DNA of 64,000 nt, from the NCBI GenBank assembly GCA_009996515.1, contig JAACZV010000008.1, forward strand, positions 65,228-129,227. The letters run 5' to 3'. This DNA comes from Comamonadaceae bacterium (GTDB taxonomy: Bacteria; Pseudomonadota; Gammaproteobacteria; Burkholderiales; Burkholderiaceae_C). Below, in pieces: positions 9,500 to 17,240 of the stretch. The first letter of the stretch is position 1. Each line of letters opens with the position of its first letter. The notes under the pieces are model-generated. The model was given only the letters and a program-made list of their open reading frames with translations, was not told the DNA's origin and did no database searches. The translations under genes were made by a program, and so were the position numbers.

Positions 9500-9721
9500 A
9501 TGCGATTCGTTCCAGCGTTGCGTTTCTTCCGCCGTGACGCTGCAGCGCGCAGCGCGCCGGATCCGGCCGATCTGGGCACCGCCTTCGGGCTGGACGCCTG
9601 CCTGGACGGCGGCGCCGTCAGCGAGTACCGCAGCCAGCCGACCAGCGACTTCCTGGAGTCGAAGTCGGCACATGGCCACCAGGAGTCCCCGCTGGGCTGG
9701 CTGTCCCGTCGATCGGCTTGA
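9500..9721 (+). CDS. Hypothetical protein, 73 aa
   Basis: Short open frame beginning MRFVPALRFFRRDAAAR, basic at the N terminus and hydrophilic throughout, with one Cys. The frame is open from 9431, but the ATG at 9500 fits better. I do not recognise a family and see no membrane segment or known motif. It lies 157 bp upstream of the Tat-signal protein gene in the same direction, so it could be a small gene of the same neighbourhood or spurious. No strong ribosome site is visible. Confidence 0.4.
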   Translation: MRFVPALRFFRRDAAARSAPDPADLGTAFGLDACLDGGAVSEYRSQPTSDFLESKSAHGHQESPLGWLSRRSA

Positions 9722-9838
9722 GAACCGGTCGGCGCGACGCCGGGCGTGCTCGCGGCGCCCGTGATCCCGGTTGCTGTAACGGTTCACCCTGATTCGGGGG
9801 GAGCTGAGGCGGGCGCTCCAATCGATAATTTGAGTGCG

Positions 9839-9857
9839 GGTATGCGGCTCGCATACC
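9839..9857. promoter_or_regulatory. Dyad upstream of the Tat-signal protein gene
   Basis: Perfect inverted repeat GGTATGC-GGCTC-GCATACC, 21 bp before the ATG at 9879 and just after an AT-rich patch (GATAATTTGAG, about 9822-9832). The position, in the leader of the HPr-rel-A operon, fits an operator or an mRNA hairpin. No regulator is identified. Confidence 0.45.
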
Positions 9858-9878
9858 GAAGGCACGCAGGGGGTTTGA

Positions 9879-10631
9879 ATGAACAGCAATCGGCTCGAGG
9901 GTGACCAGCAGACGTCCAGCAAGCCGGAAGCTGCCGGGGCCTTGTTGGCGGCATCCGTGAATGTCGGTCGTCGGCGCCTGTTCCGTGGTGTCGGCGGTGG
10001 CGCGGGTGTGCTTCTGGCGGTCAGCGCGAAGTCGGCGCTGGGCGGGGGGATCTGCAAGAGTCCGTCCGCCATGATGAGCGGCAACACCAGCCCGCGGCCC
10101 GGCACCGGCATCAGCTGTTCCGGCGGGCTCTCGCCCGGCTATTGGGTGCAGCCTCAGCATTCGCCCAATTGGGCCACGGCAGGCGGCGTCTTTCCGCAGT
10201 TCAACGGCAGCGTCGTCACCTGCACGACCAACCTGAACAAGGTGGTGTTCACCGACATCAGCAATCAAGGCACCATCCTGCAGAACGTCTTTACGGGCTG
10301 GACGCCGGCCGGCTATGTCGGCAATGTGAGCATGTGGTGGGTGATCAATGCGCCCAACGATGCCAAGTTCGGTGGGCCGGGCGGTGTGGGCCAGTTGCTG
10401 CGGCACTTGAGCTGCGCCTGGCTCAATGCGGGCTACTTCCAAGGCACCTCGGCCCAGTACCCTATGACCAAGGCTCAGGTCGTCGACATCTGGGTGCAGC
10501 TGAGCAAGACCGGCGTGTATTGCCCCAGCTCCCTGAAGTGCACCAAGCCCTGGACCGCCGCCGACGTGATCTCGTACATAGAGAACATGTACGACGTCAA
10601 CGCGCCCGTCGACAATCTGTGCAAGAAATAA
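9879..10631 (+). CDS. Tat-signal secreted protein of the HPr-rel-A operon
   Basis: Protein of 250 aa with a twin-arginine motif (RRRLFRG, residues 31-37) followed by a hydrophobic stretch to about residue 52, so export by the Tat pathway is likely; the 30-residue polar extension before the motif is common in such signals. The mature part has seven cysteines, a GYW...HS..W segment (residues 87-98) resembling the GYWKNHP motif of some surface proteins, and a region LLRHLSCAWLNAGYF...YPMTKAQVVDIW. Function is not known. It is the first gene of a four-gene operon and overlaps or abuts the PqqD-like gene. By position it is the natural candidate for the protein handled by the PqqD-like, kinase and nucleotidyltransferase proteins; this is inference. 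Confidence 0.8.
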   Translation: MNSNRLEGDQQTSSKPEAAGALLAASVNVGRRRLFRGVGGGAGVLLAVSAKSALGGGICKSPSAMMSGNTSPRPGTGISCSGGLSPGYWVQPQHSPNWATAGGVFPQFNGSVVTCTTNLNKVVFTDISNQGTILQNVFTGWTPAGYVGNVSMWWVINAPNDAKFGGPGGVGQLLRHLSCAWLNAGYFQGTSAQYPMTKAQVVDIWVQLSKTGVYCPSSLKCTKPWTAADVISYIENMYDVNAPVDNLCKK

Positions 10632-10918
10632 CGGATGGTCCGGGTGGCGAGCCGGTCACCTGGGCGATCCGTTCAGGGCGCCTGCTCAGGTTCGGGCCCG
10701 ATTGGCCCGAGTCGGAGGGGCGGTTGGCCTTCGACGCCAGTTCGGGCGATTACTGGGTACTCGATGCACTGGGGCATGGCGTGCTGCAAGGCCTGCTCGA
10801 TGGGGGGGCGCGATCGGCCACGCAACTCAATTGCGGTGATCCGGCCGAGCTGGAACCGGTGCTCGTGCGGCTTCGCCAAGCGGGGCTGATACAAACGGTG
10901 CATGCGCCCGCCCCCTGA
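10619..10918 (+). CDS. HPr-rel-A system PqqD family protein
   Basis: About 99 aa, PqqD-like small protein: VTWAIRSGRLLRFGPDWPESEGRLAFDASSGDYWVLDALG, then a helical C-terminal part ending VLVRLRQAGLI. PqqD-fold proteins bind leader peptides of modified peptides (RiPP recognition element), which is established for PqqD itself. No ATG is available in frame; GTG at 10619 overlaps the preceding stop codon by 13 bp and gives a typical length, so I chose it with reservation. The stop TGA at 10916 directly abuts the GTG of the kinase gene. The frame at 10635-10889 is a shadow. Confidence 0.78.
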   Translation: MQEITDGPGGEPVTWAIRSGRLLRFGPDWPESEGRLAFDASSGDYWVLDALGHGVLQGLLDGGARSATQLNCGDPAELEPVLVRLRQAGLIQTVHAPAP

Positions 10919-11788
10919 GTGACGGTGTTCGACGCCACCCTGCACATTCCTCCCTTCAACGTCCGGCTCCGTTCGCCTTTGGCGGCCGTGCGCCGGCACG
11001 TGGACTTCTTTTATCCAAAGGCCGTGCTGCCGCCGGATCGGCCGGCGTTCGTCGATTTCGACGTCGAGATTGTTCTGGGACGCGGCTTGCGCAGGGTCTG
11101 GCGCCCCCAGGTGCGCTTCCTGCTGGACGGCGCCGAGCCCTTCTTCCCGCTGCCCGCCGCTCAGGCCGCACCCATGTTCGAGTGGGGGATGAACTGGTGC
11201 GTCGCACAGCGCCCTCTGGGTTGGCTGGTCATGCATGCGGCCGTGCTGGCACGCGACGGTGCCGCGCTCGTCATGCCCGGCTTTCCCGGCGCCGGCAAGA
11301 GCACCCTGTGCGCTTCGCTCGCATTCATCGAGGGCTGGAGGCTGCTGTCGGACGAGCTCACCGTGCTGGACCCCGTCGATGGCCTGCTGGTGCCTCACCC
11401 GCGGCCCATCAGCCTGAAGAACGCCTCCATCGACGTGGTGGCCGCCTTCCCTGGGGCCCGTCTGGGCCCCGTCTACCGCGACACACGCAAGGGAACCATC
11501 ACCCATGCGGCCTGTCCGCCCGAATCGCTGCGGCTAGCCGGCGAGCGGGCCCGCGCGGCCTGGATTGTTTTCCCCCGCTTCGAGGCGGGGGCCTCGCTGC
11601 ACATCGAGCGCCTCGGCCGCGTCGAGGCCTTCACGCTGATCTCCGAACAGTCGTTCAACGGTGAACGCATGGGGGCGCCCGGCTTCGAAGCCCTGTGCGC
11701 GATGTTCGACCATGTCAGCTGCCACGAGCTGGTCTACGGGTCGACGGCCCAGGGGCTGGAGGGCATTCGCCGGATCTGTGCGCCATGA
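10919..11788 (+). CDS. HprK-related kinase A
   Basis: Kinase-fold protein of 289 aa related to the C-terminal domain of HPr kinase/phosphorylase. It has a Walker A motif GFPGAGKST (residues 121-129), an acidic SDEL segment at 144-147 and the downstream PRPISLKN block (about 162-168) typical of HprK relatives. It lacks the DRTL-like N-terminal domain of true HprK. Related HprK-like enzymes in lasso peptide clusters phosphorylate a serine of the precursor peptide (established for PadeK/ThcoK), so peptide or protein phosphorylation is a reasonable guess here. It starts with GTG immediately after the PqqD-like stop and overlaps the nucleotidyltransferase start by 4 bp (ATGA). Confidence 0.85.
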   Translation: MTVFDATLHIPPFNVRLRSPLAAVRRHVDFFYPKAVLPPDRPAFVDFDVEIVLGRGLRRVWRPQVRFLLDGAEPFFPLPAAQAAPMFEWGMNWCVAQRPLGWLVMHAAVLARDGAALVMPGFPGAGKSTLCASLAFIEGWRLLSDELTVLDPVDGLLVPHPRPISLKNASIDVVAAFPGARLGPVYRDTRKGTITHAACPPESLRLAGERARAAWIVFPRFEAGASLHIERLGRVEAFTLISEQSFNGERMGAPGFEALCAMFDHVSCHELVYGSTAQGLEGIRRICAP

Positions 11789-12888
11789 GCTCCGCCAGGC
11801 AGTCCCGCATCGCCCTGCTGCAGACGCTGCGCCAGCCGGAGCGTGCGCAGGCGCTTGGCGACGCCGGTTGGTCGGATCTGGTGGCCACCGCGCGTGACGC
11901 CAATCTGCTCGGCGCGCTGGCCCAGCGGCTGGATGCCGCGGGCGTGCAGGCCTGCGCACCCGCTCAATTGCACCTGGACGGCGTGCGCCGCATGGGCGAG
12001 CGACAGCATCTGTCCATCCGCTGGGAAGCGCATCAACTGCAGGCGGCGCTGGGCATGCTCGACATCCCCGTCGTGCTGCTCAAGGGCAGTGCCTACGTCA
12101 TGGCCTACCCGGAGATCGGGCATGGGCGCCTCTTTGGCGACGTCGACATCCTGGTGCCGAAGGAGGCGCTGGGAGATGTCGAAAGCCGGCTGATGCTGCA
12201 CGGCTGGGTCAGCGCCAAGAGCGACCCCTATGACCAGCGCTATTACCGCGAATGGATGCACGAATTGCCACCCATGAGCCATGTCCAGCGTGGCACGGTG
12301 CTCGACGTCCATCACAACATCCTGCCGTTGACGGCCCGCAACGCGCCCGACCCCGCGGCCATCATGGCGCGCTCCCGGCCGCTGCCGGAGCTGCCCGCTC
12401 TGCGCATGCCCTGCCCGGAGGATCTGCTGGTGCACTGCCTCACCCACCTGATGCACGAAGGTGAGCTGCAGAACGGCTTGCGTGACTTGCACGACGCCGA
12501 CCAGATGCTGCGGCGCTTTGCACAGGAGCCGGGCTTCTGGACGCGACTGCAGGCCGTCGCCGCCGGGAACGACCTGGCCGCGCCGGTGGCGCTGGGACTG
12601 CGGCTCGTGGCGCGCCTGTTCGGCACGCCGCTGCCGCCGACCTGGCTGGAGGATCTGGAAGGCTCGCTGGCGCCATCGAGGCGGTGGAGCCGGTGGCTGC
12701 CCGCCTACGAGGCCGCCCTGCTGGAGCCATTCGCGGGCGCCGTGAGCGTGCGCGCGGCCTGGGCCAGGCAGCGCATCTACGTGCGCGCCCACGCGTTGCG
12801 CATGCCCGCGGGCCTGCTGATCCGCCATCTTGCGCGCAAGGCCTGGATGCGGCGTCGGGTTGCGGCGGCCGAGAGCGGCGAGGCCTGA
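11785..12888 (+). CDS. Nucleotidyltransferase family protein of the HPr-rel-A operon
   Basis: Protein of 367 aa in the large uncharacterised nucleotidyltransferase family (PF14907-like). The key features are the LLKGSAYV segment (residues 98-105) and the metal-binding GDVDILV (118-124) of the polymerase-beta fold; a later LDVHHNI may add the third acidic residue. A C-terminal helical region with HCLTHLMHEGELQNGLRDLHD is typical of the group. Its substrate is unknown. Members occur beside HprK-like kinases in lasso peptide clusters and in HPr-rel-A cassettes. The ATG at 11785 overlaps the kinase stop (ATGA), which indicates translational coupling; longer upstream readings of this frame were rejected for that reason. 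Confidence 0.82.
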   Translation: MSSARQSRIALLQTLRQPERAQALGDAGWSDLVATARDANLLGALAQRLDAAGVQACAPAQLHLDGVRRMGERQHLSIRWEAHQLQAALGMLDIPVVLLKGSAYVMAYPEIGHGRLFGDVDILVPKEALGDVESRLMLHGWVSAKSDPYDQRYYREWMHELPPMSHVQRGTVLDVHHNILPLTARNAPDPAAIMARSRPLPELPALRMPCPEDLLVHCLTHLMHEGELQNGLRDLHDADQMLRRFAQEPGFWTRLQAVAAGNDLAAPVALGLRLVARLFGTPLPPTWLEDLEGSLAPSRRWSRWLPAYEAALLEPFAGAVSVRAAWARQRIYVRAHALRMPAGLLIRHLARKAWMRRRVAAAESGEA

Positions 12889-13007
12889 GGCAGCGCCGGC
12901 GCGTCCGGCGGCCTCGTGGCGCCCCGGCCGGCCCCAGTTGCGCCAAAGCGTCAGCGGCGTGGCGGCGATGCGCTGCCATTGTGGCTGGCCGGCCCAGAAT
13001 CGGGGCC

Positions 13008-13649
13008 GTGACTGAAGACGACCTCTGGTGGCAGACGCTGACCGAGGGCCCGCTGCTGCTGGCCCTCTTCGATGGGCGGGACCGCCTGCTGCGTGCCAAT
13101 GCGGCCTACCGCCAGGCCTGGCGCCTGGCCGACGACGCGGCGCCCGCATGGGCGCAGATGATCGAAGCGGCCCGGCTGGCCGGCACGGGCCCGGTCGAGC
13201 CGCCCGAGCGGCGCCGCCGTCTGGCCCAGCGCGGCTATGAGCAGGTCTGGCGCGACGGCCGGCGCTTCTGGTGGGTGGAGCAGCGCCTGCCCGACGGCGG
13301 CCTGGCCCTGACCGGGGTCGACATCAGCGCGCTGGCCCGGCCACGGCCGGCCACCGGGCAGCTGCTGCCGACCCAGGCTGGCTGTGAGCTGCTGCAGACC
13401 CTGCTGGCCGATCCGGGCGCCTGGCCGCTGTGCATCGCGACGCTCGCGGTCGAGACCGATGCGGCCGCGCTGCTGGCACGCATACGCGGCGAGGACGGCT
13501 GCATGCGCCTGGCGGACGGCCGGCTGCTGGTCATGCTGCCGGCCACCGGGCCGGCCCAGGCCCAGGCGCTGGGCGAGCGCCTGGGCGCGCAGGCGCTGAC
13601 CGAGGCCGTCTGGGGTGAGACGGCCGCCGCGCTGCTGGCTAGGGTTTGA
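13008..13649 (+). CDS. PAS-like sensor protein with degenerate GGDEF-like tail
   Basis: Predicted 213-aa protein from GTG 13008. Residues about 5-105 read as a PAS-like input module (LLLALFDGRDRLLRANAAYRQAW ... GRRFWWVEQRLPDGGLALTGVDIS). The C-terminal part (MRLADGRLLVMLPATGPAQAQALGERL) lines up with the region around the GGDEF signature in diguanylate cyclases, with the signature replaced by ADGRL, so cyclase activity is not expected. Function is unknown. It converges with the phosphatase gene and overlaps its end by 11 bp. The longer frame starting at 12684 would overlap the nucleotidyltransferase and was not used. Confidence 0.62.
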   Translation: MTEDDLWWQTLTEGPLLLALFDGRDRLLRANAAYRQAWRLADDAAPAWAQMIEAARLAGTGPVEPPERRRRLAQRGYEQVWRDGRRFWWVEQRLPDGGLALTGVDISALARPRPATGQLLPTQAGCELLQTLLADPGAWPLCIATLAVETDAAALLARIRGEDGCMRLADGRLLVMLPATGPAQAQALGERLGAQALTEAVWGETAAALLARV

Positions 13650-15288
13650 GCTTCAGGTCCCGGCCCTGGGCTTGGGCCGGCGCGGGCAGCCCGGCAATGC
13701 CGGCCAGCGTGGGCGCCAGGTCGACCACCTCGGCACGCTGCTTCATCTCGCCCTGGCCGACATAGCCCGGTCCCCAGAACAGCAGGGGCACATGGGTGTC
13801 GTACTCGTAGGGGCTGCCATGCGTGCTGCCGCCGGGGCGGTAGCTGAAGACCCAGTTGGGCTTCAACACGATCTGCAGCTGCGCGGCACGCGTCGGGTCG
13901 AAGGACTTGCGCATGGCGTCCAGGTAAGGCGTCGTCGTGTCGTTGCCCAGCAGCTGCTCGCGCGTGAAGACGGCGGCGACGCCCGGCAGCTTGAGCAGCT
14001 CCTCGCGCGCCGTGGCCTGCACGGCGGCGAAGTCCAGGCCTTTCTCGGCGGCCAGCTTGTCGTTCAGCAGCAGGCCGGACGCGGAGAAGGCGCGTGCCAG
14101 CTTCTCGACGCCAAACTTCTGGTTCAGCGCCGTGTTGACGGCCAGCAGCGACGGCGGGCTGTTGAAGCGGCCGGCGTCGCGGCCCTGCGTGATGGCCCAT
14201 TCCGGCGTGTCGGTGAAGCCGTGGTCGGCCGTCAGCGCCAGCACGTAGTTGCCGGCGCCCACCTCCTTGTCCAGGAACTGGAAGAAGGCCTGCAGGTGGC
14301 GGTCCAGGTGCAGCATGTGGTCGTGCGACAGCCGCGACTCGGGGCCGAAGGCGTGGTTGATGTAGTCATGGCTGGACAGGCTGACGCTCAGGATGTCCTG
14401 CACGCCGCGCTGGCCCAGCTTCTCGTTCTTCACGGCGGCGCGGGCGAAGGCCAGCGTCAGCTCGTCGCCGAACGGCGAGGCCAGCAGGCCGCCGTAAAAG
14501 CGCGGGCCCGGAGCGTCCATCTTGTCGCCGATGACGGCGGGCAGGCGGTTGCCATTGCCGCTGGCGACCTGCCAGGTCTGGCCGTCCGGCACCGAGCGGG
14601 CGTAGGCGGCCTCGGGCAGCAGCGGCGCCCAGGTCTTCTTGAAGAAGGCGTCGGCGGGCTTGGCGGCGTTGAAGTCCGTCACCCATTGCGGGTGCTGCTG
14701 CATGTAGTAGGTGCTGGACGCGAAGCGGCCCGTCTCCGACATGTACATATAGGCCTGCCCCTTGTGGCCGGCCGGCAGGATGGCACCGCGGTCCTTGCCC
14801 GAGATGCCGATCACCTTGGACTGCGGCGAGCGCGTGCGCAGCACGTCGCCCAGCGTCTCGACCTTGAGGTTGCGCGGGCTGGTGCCGGCCAGCGGCGCCG
14901 TCGGGCTGTCGATGTACTGGTAGGCCGTGTCGCCGGTGTTGTAGACCTGCTCGCCGGTCTCCGGGTTGCGCCATTCGTTGCTGATGATGCCGGTGCGCTG
15001 CGGGTAGGCGCCGCTGAGCATGACCGAGTGGCCGGCCGCCGTGACGGTGTGGCCATGGCCGTAGTGGGCGTTGGCGAACCAGCGGCCATGGTCCAGGAAG
15101 CGAGCGAAGCCATCGGGCGCGAACTGGTCGCGGTAGCCGGTGACCTGGCGCATCGGCAGGCCGTCGATGACGACCATGACCAGCAGCTTGGGCGTCTGGG
15201 GCGCTGCAACGGGCGACGGCGTCGTCGAGCAGGCGGTGAGGGCGCTGGCGAGGGCCAGACCCAGCAGGCGGCGGCGGGTGAGCAACAT
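13639..15288 (-). CDS. Alkaline phosphatase family protein, PafA-like
   Basis: Exported phosphomonoesterase or phosphodiesterase of the alkaline phosphatase superfamily, 549 aa. The N terminus has RRR followed by a hydrophobic core and a lipobox-like LTAC (Cys20), so it is probably a periplasmic lipoprotein. Metal site and nucleophile motifs are visible: VVIDGLP (first Asp), HTVTAAGHS (the Thr nucleophile region as in PafA), SSHDYINHAFGPES, LTADHG and the late THVPLLFWGPG. Thr rather than Ser as nucleophile is characteristic of the PafA group. It overlaps the end of the convergent PAS-like gene by 11 bp. Confidence 0.87.
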   Translation of the reverse strand: MLLTRRRLLGLALASALTACSTTPSPVAAPQTPKLLVMVVIDGLPMRQVTGYRDQFAPDGFARFLDHGRWFANAHYGHGHTVTAAGHSVMLSGAYPQRTGIISNEWRNPETGEQVYNTGDTAYQYIDSPTAPLAGTSPRNLKVETLGDVLRTRSPQSKVIGISGKDRGAILPAGHKGQAYMYMSETGRFASSTYYMQQHPQWVTDFNAAKPADAFFKKTWAPLLPEAAYARSVPDGQTWQVASGNGNRLPAVIGDKMDAPGPRFYGGLLASPFGDELTLAFARAAVKNEKLGQRGVQDILSVSLSSHDYINHAFGPESRLSHDHMLHLDRHLQAFFQFLDKEVGAGNYVLALTADHGFTDTPEWAITQGRDAGRFNSPPSLLAVNTALNQKFGVEKLARAFSASGLLLNDKLAAEKGLDFAAVQATAREELLKLPGVAAVFTREQLLGNDTTTPYLDAMRKSFDPTRAAQLQIVLKPNWVFSYRPGGSTHGSPYEYDTHVPLLFWGPGYVGQGEMKQRAEVVDLAPTLAGIAGLPAPAQAQGRDLKLKP

Positions 15289-15399
15289 GACGTTTCTGTG
15301 ACAGTGGGGGCGCGAGCTTACGTCGTCACAATGTCTGATTTGTAAAGTCATGACCCAGCCCGACCTCTTCGCTTCCTCGTGCCCTGCGGGGCGACGCCC

Positions 15400-16161
15400 A
15401 TGAGCGGCGGCCAGGCCCCGTTGCTGGAGGTGGCCGGCGGCGTGGCGCGCATCACGCTGCGCCGGCCGCGCCAGGCCAACCGCCTGGCCATCGACGACCT
15501 CGCCGCGCTGCGCGGGCTGCTCGACACGGTCAATGCGGACGAGGCGGTGCGCGTCCTCGTGCTGGCCGGCGAGGGCCGGCATTTCTGCAGCGGCTTCGAC
15601 CTCGGCGCGCTGGGCGCCATCGATGCCGGCGCGCGGTTCGGCGAGCTGGCCGATGCGCTGGAGGCGGCCCGCCCCATCACCGTGGCGCGTCTGCATGGCG
15701 GCGTCTATGGCGGCGCAGCCGACCTGGCGCTGGCCTGCGACTTCCGGCTCGGCGCGCCGGCAGTCGAGATGTTCGTGCCGGCGGCGCGCATCGGCCTGCA
15801 TTTCTATGCCGGCGGCCTGCAGCGCTTCGTCAACCGTCTGGGCCTCGCGACCGCCAAGCAGGTGCTGCTGGCCGGCCGCACGCTGGACGCCCAGGCCCTG
15901 CTCGGTTGCGGCTATCTGGACCAGCTGCTGCCCGACGTGCCGACACTGGACGCGGCGCTGCAGGCCCTGGTCGACGAGTTGCTGGGCATGGCGCCGCTGG
16001 CGCTGCTGCCCATGAAGCAGCATTTGAACGCGATCGCGGCCGGCCGGCTCGACGCGCACGGGCTCGCGGCGGACATCACGCGGGCCCGCGATTCGGCCGA
16101 TCTGGTCGAGGGCCAGGCCGCCTGGGCGGGCAAAAGACCGGCCTGTTTCAAGGGGGGTTGA
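15400..16161 (+). CDS. Enoyl-CoA hydratase/isomerase family protein
   Basis: Crotonase-fold protein of 253 aa from the ATG at 15400 (a GTG seven codons earlier is possible). It contains the CoA-binding/oxyanion region GRHFCSGFDLGALG and the second oxyanion loop HGGVYGGAADLALACDFRLG. In the second loop the usual catalytic Glu after GGG is replaced by Ala (GGAADLAL), and a further Glu typical of hydratases is not obvious, so isomerase or hydrolase chemistry is possible. Substrate is not predictable. It stands alone, followed by the first small zinc-ribbon-like gene. Confidence 0.82.
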   Translation: MSGGQAPLLEVAGGVARITLRRPRQANRLAIDDLAALRGLLDTVNADEAVRVLVLAGEGRHFCSGFDLGALGAIDAGARFGELADALEAARPITVARLHGGVYGGAADLALACDFRLGAPAVEMFVPAARIGLHFYAGGLQRFVNRLGLATAKQVLLAGRTLDAQALLGCGYLDQLLPDVPTLDAALQALVDELLGMAPLALLPMKQHLNAIAAGRLDAHGLAADITRARDSADLVEGQAAWAGKRPACFKGG

Positions 16162-16256
16162 AAGCCCTAGGCGAGGGTATTCGCCACATCGTGGAAAATA
16201 TGGGGGCTGCGCCTTTGCCCGGCGCCTTCTTTTACACACTCTTCGACAGGACCAGC

Positions 16257-16493
16257 GTGGCCAAAGAAACCACCAAGACCACCATCGAAGCGGATGGTCT
16301 GCGCTACCGCTCCAAAGCTCCCGGTTCGCCCTTCGCGGCGACTTCCTCCTTCGGCGCGGCGACGATGTCGTGCTTCCTGTGCGGCAAGCACCGTCCGCGC
16401 GCGATGCTGAAGTCCAAGAAACTGCTGGGCAAGTCGCAGCCCGTCTGCTCGCCGTCCTGCAAGGAACTGGACGCGCAGATCGCCGCCAAATAG
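16257..16493 (+). CDS. Small zinc-ribbon-like protein, paralogue 1
   Basis: Predicted 78-aa basic protein starting at GTG 16257, preceded by an AGGA ribosome site. It has a four-cysteine pattern, SCFLCGKHR and VCSPSCKEL, spaced as in a zinc ribbon, and the block DGLRYRSKAPGSPF before it. The same arrangement occurs in the 67-aa protein at 17393-17596, so the two are paralogues flanking thymidine kinase. Function is unknown; nucleic acid binding is only a guess from the fold. A start at ATG 16200 would add 19 residues with no similarity to the paralogue. Confidence 0.72.
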   Translation: MAKETTKTTIEADGLRYRSKAPGSPFAATSSFGAATMSCFLCGKHRPRAMLKSKKLLGKSQPVCSPSCKELDAQIAAK

Positions 16494-16502
16494 TGGCCCC
16501 CG

Positions 16503-16574
16503 AGCCAGCGGTTACGCTGGCTGACCCCCAGCGGGGGTCGATTCATTGAGGGGCGTTTGCCTCTCAATGAATCG
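16503..16574. repeat. Array of three consecutive hairpins
   Basis: Three perfect inverted repeats in a row between the zinc-ribbon gene and tdk: AGCCAGCG-GTTA-CGCTGGCT (16503-16522), ACCCCC-AGC-GGGGGT (16524-16538) and a 12-bp-arm dyad CGATTCATTGAG ... CTCAATGAATCG (16539-16550 and 16563-16574) with a 12-base loop. A GC-rich possible fourth stem (about 16580-16616) follows before the terminator. The density suggests an intergenic repeat element rather than one terminator. Confidence 0.7.
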
Positions 16575-16641
16575 AGCAGCGCCGCCTTGGGAGCGGCCCG
16601 GCGGCGGCGCCGTCAGGCACCACGCCTCGCTCGTGTCCATG

Positions 16642-16668
16642 GGCGGCCGTTGGCCGCCTTTGCTTTTT
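16642..16668 (+). terminator. Rho-independent terminator
   Basis: Stem GGCGGCC-GTT-GGCCGCC (16642-16658) followed by the T-rich run TTTGCTTTTT on the plus strand. It lies at the end of the hairpin array after the first zinc-ribbon gene and touches the end of the convergent tdk gene. Confidence 0.75.
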
Positions 16669-17227
16669 ACCCCTGGCGGAAGCAGCGTCCGCAGACGGCG
16701 CGGTAACGCGCGTTGCCGCCTATCTCCACCTGGGCGCCCTGGGTGACCTTGCGGTTGCTGGCATCCACGCGCATGTTCATCGTCGCCTTGCGGCCGCAGT
16801 CGCAGATGGTCTTCATCTCGTCCATCTCGTCGGCCAGCGCCAGCAGCGCGGCCGAGCCGGGGAAGAGCTCGCCCTGGAAATCGGTGCGCAGGCCGTAGCA
16901 GATGGCCGGCAGATTGCGCAGATGCGCCATCTCGTGCAACTGCTGCACCTGGTGCTTGCTGAGGAACTGGGCCTCGTCGACGAGGATGCAGGCGATGCCG
17001 GGGCTGTCCTCCATCAGCCCGACGAAGTCCGTGTCGGCGTCGAACTGTTCCACCTCGCGCTGCGGGCCCAGCCGCGACGTGACGAAGCCGCGGCCGTAGC
17101 GATCGTCCAGCCGCGCCGTGAAGATGCGCACGCGGTGGCCGCGCTCCTCGTAGTTGTGCGCCACCTGCAGCAGGGCGGTGGATTTGCCGGCGTTCATCGC
17201 CGCATAACGGAAGAAAAGCTTGGCCAT
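16667..17227 (-). CDS. tdk: Thymidine kinase
   Basis: Type II thymidine kinase, 186 aa, phosphorylating thymidine to dTMP in the pyrimidine salvage pathway. It has the P-loop AAMNAGKSTALL (residues 9-20), the Walker B/lid region CILVDEAQFL (about 80-89), the GLRTDFQGELFPGS substrate segment and a C-terminal structural zinc site CDCGRKA ... VCGRC. All expected motifs are intact. It lies between two paralogous small zinc-ribbon-like genes on the opposite strand. Confidence 0.95.
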   Translation of the reverse strand: MAKLFFRYAAMNAGKSTALLQVAHNYEERGHRVRIFTARLDDRYGRGFVTSRLGPQREVEQFDADTDFVGLMEDSPGIACILVDEAQFLSKHQVQQLHEMAHLRNLPAICYGLRTDFQGELFPGSAALLALADEMDEMKTICDCGRKATMNMRVDASNRKVTQGAQVEIGGNARYRAVCGRCFRQG

Positions 17228-17240
17228 GAGGTCGTTCTGA

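Noticed and set aside
9879..12888. Lasso peptide biosynthetic cluster
   Set aside because: Kinase, nucleotidyltransferase and PqqD-like protein are shared with lasso clusters, but no cyclase, B2 protease or short precursor gene is present.
16200..16256. ATG 16200 as start of the first zinc-ribbon gene
   Set aside because: Adds 19 residues with no counterpart in the paralogue; GTG 16257 has an AGGA site.
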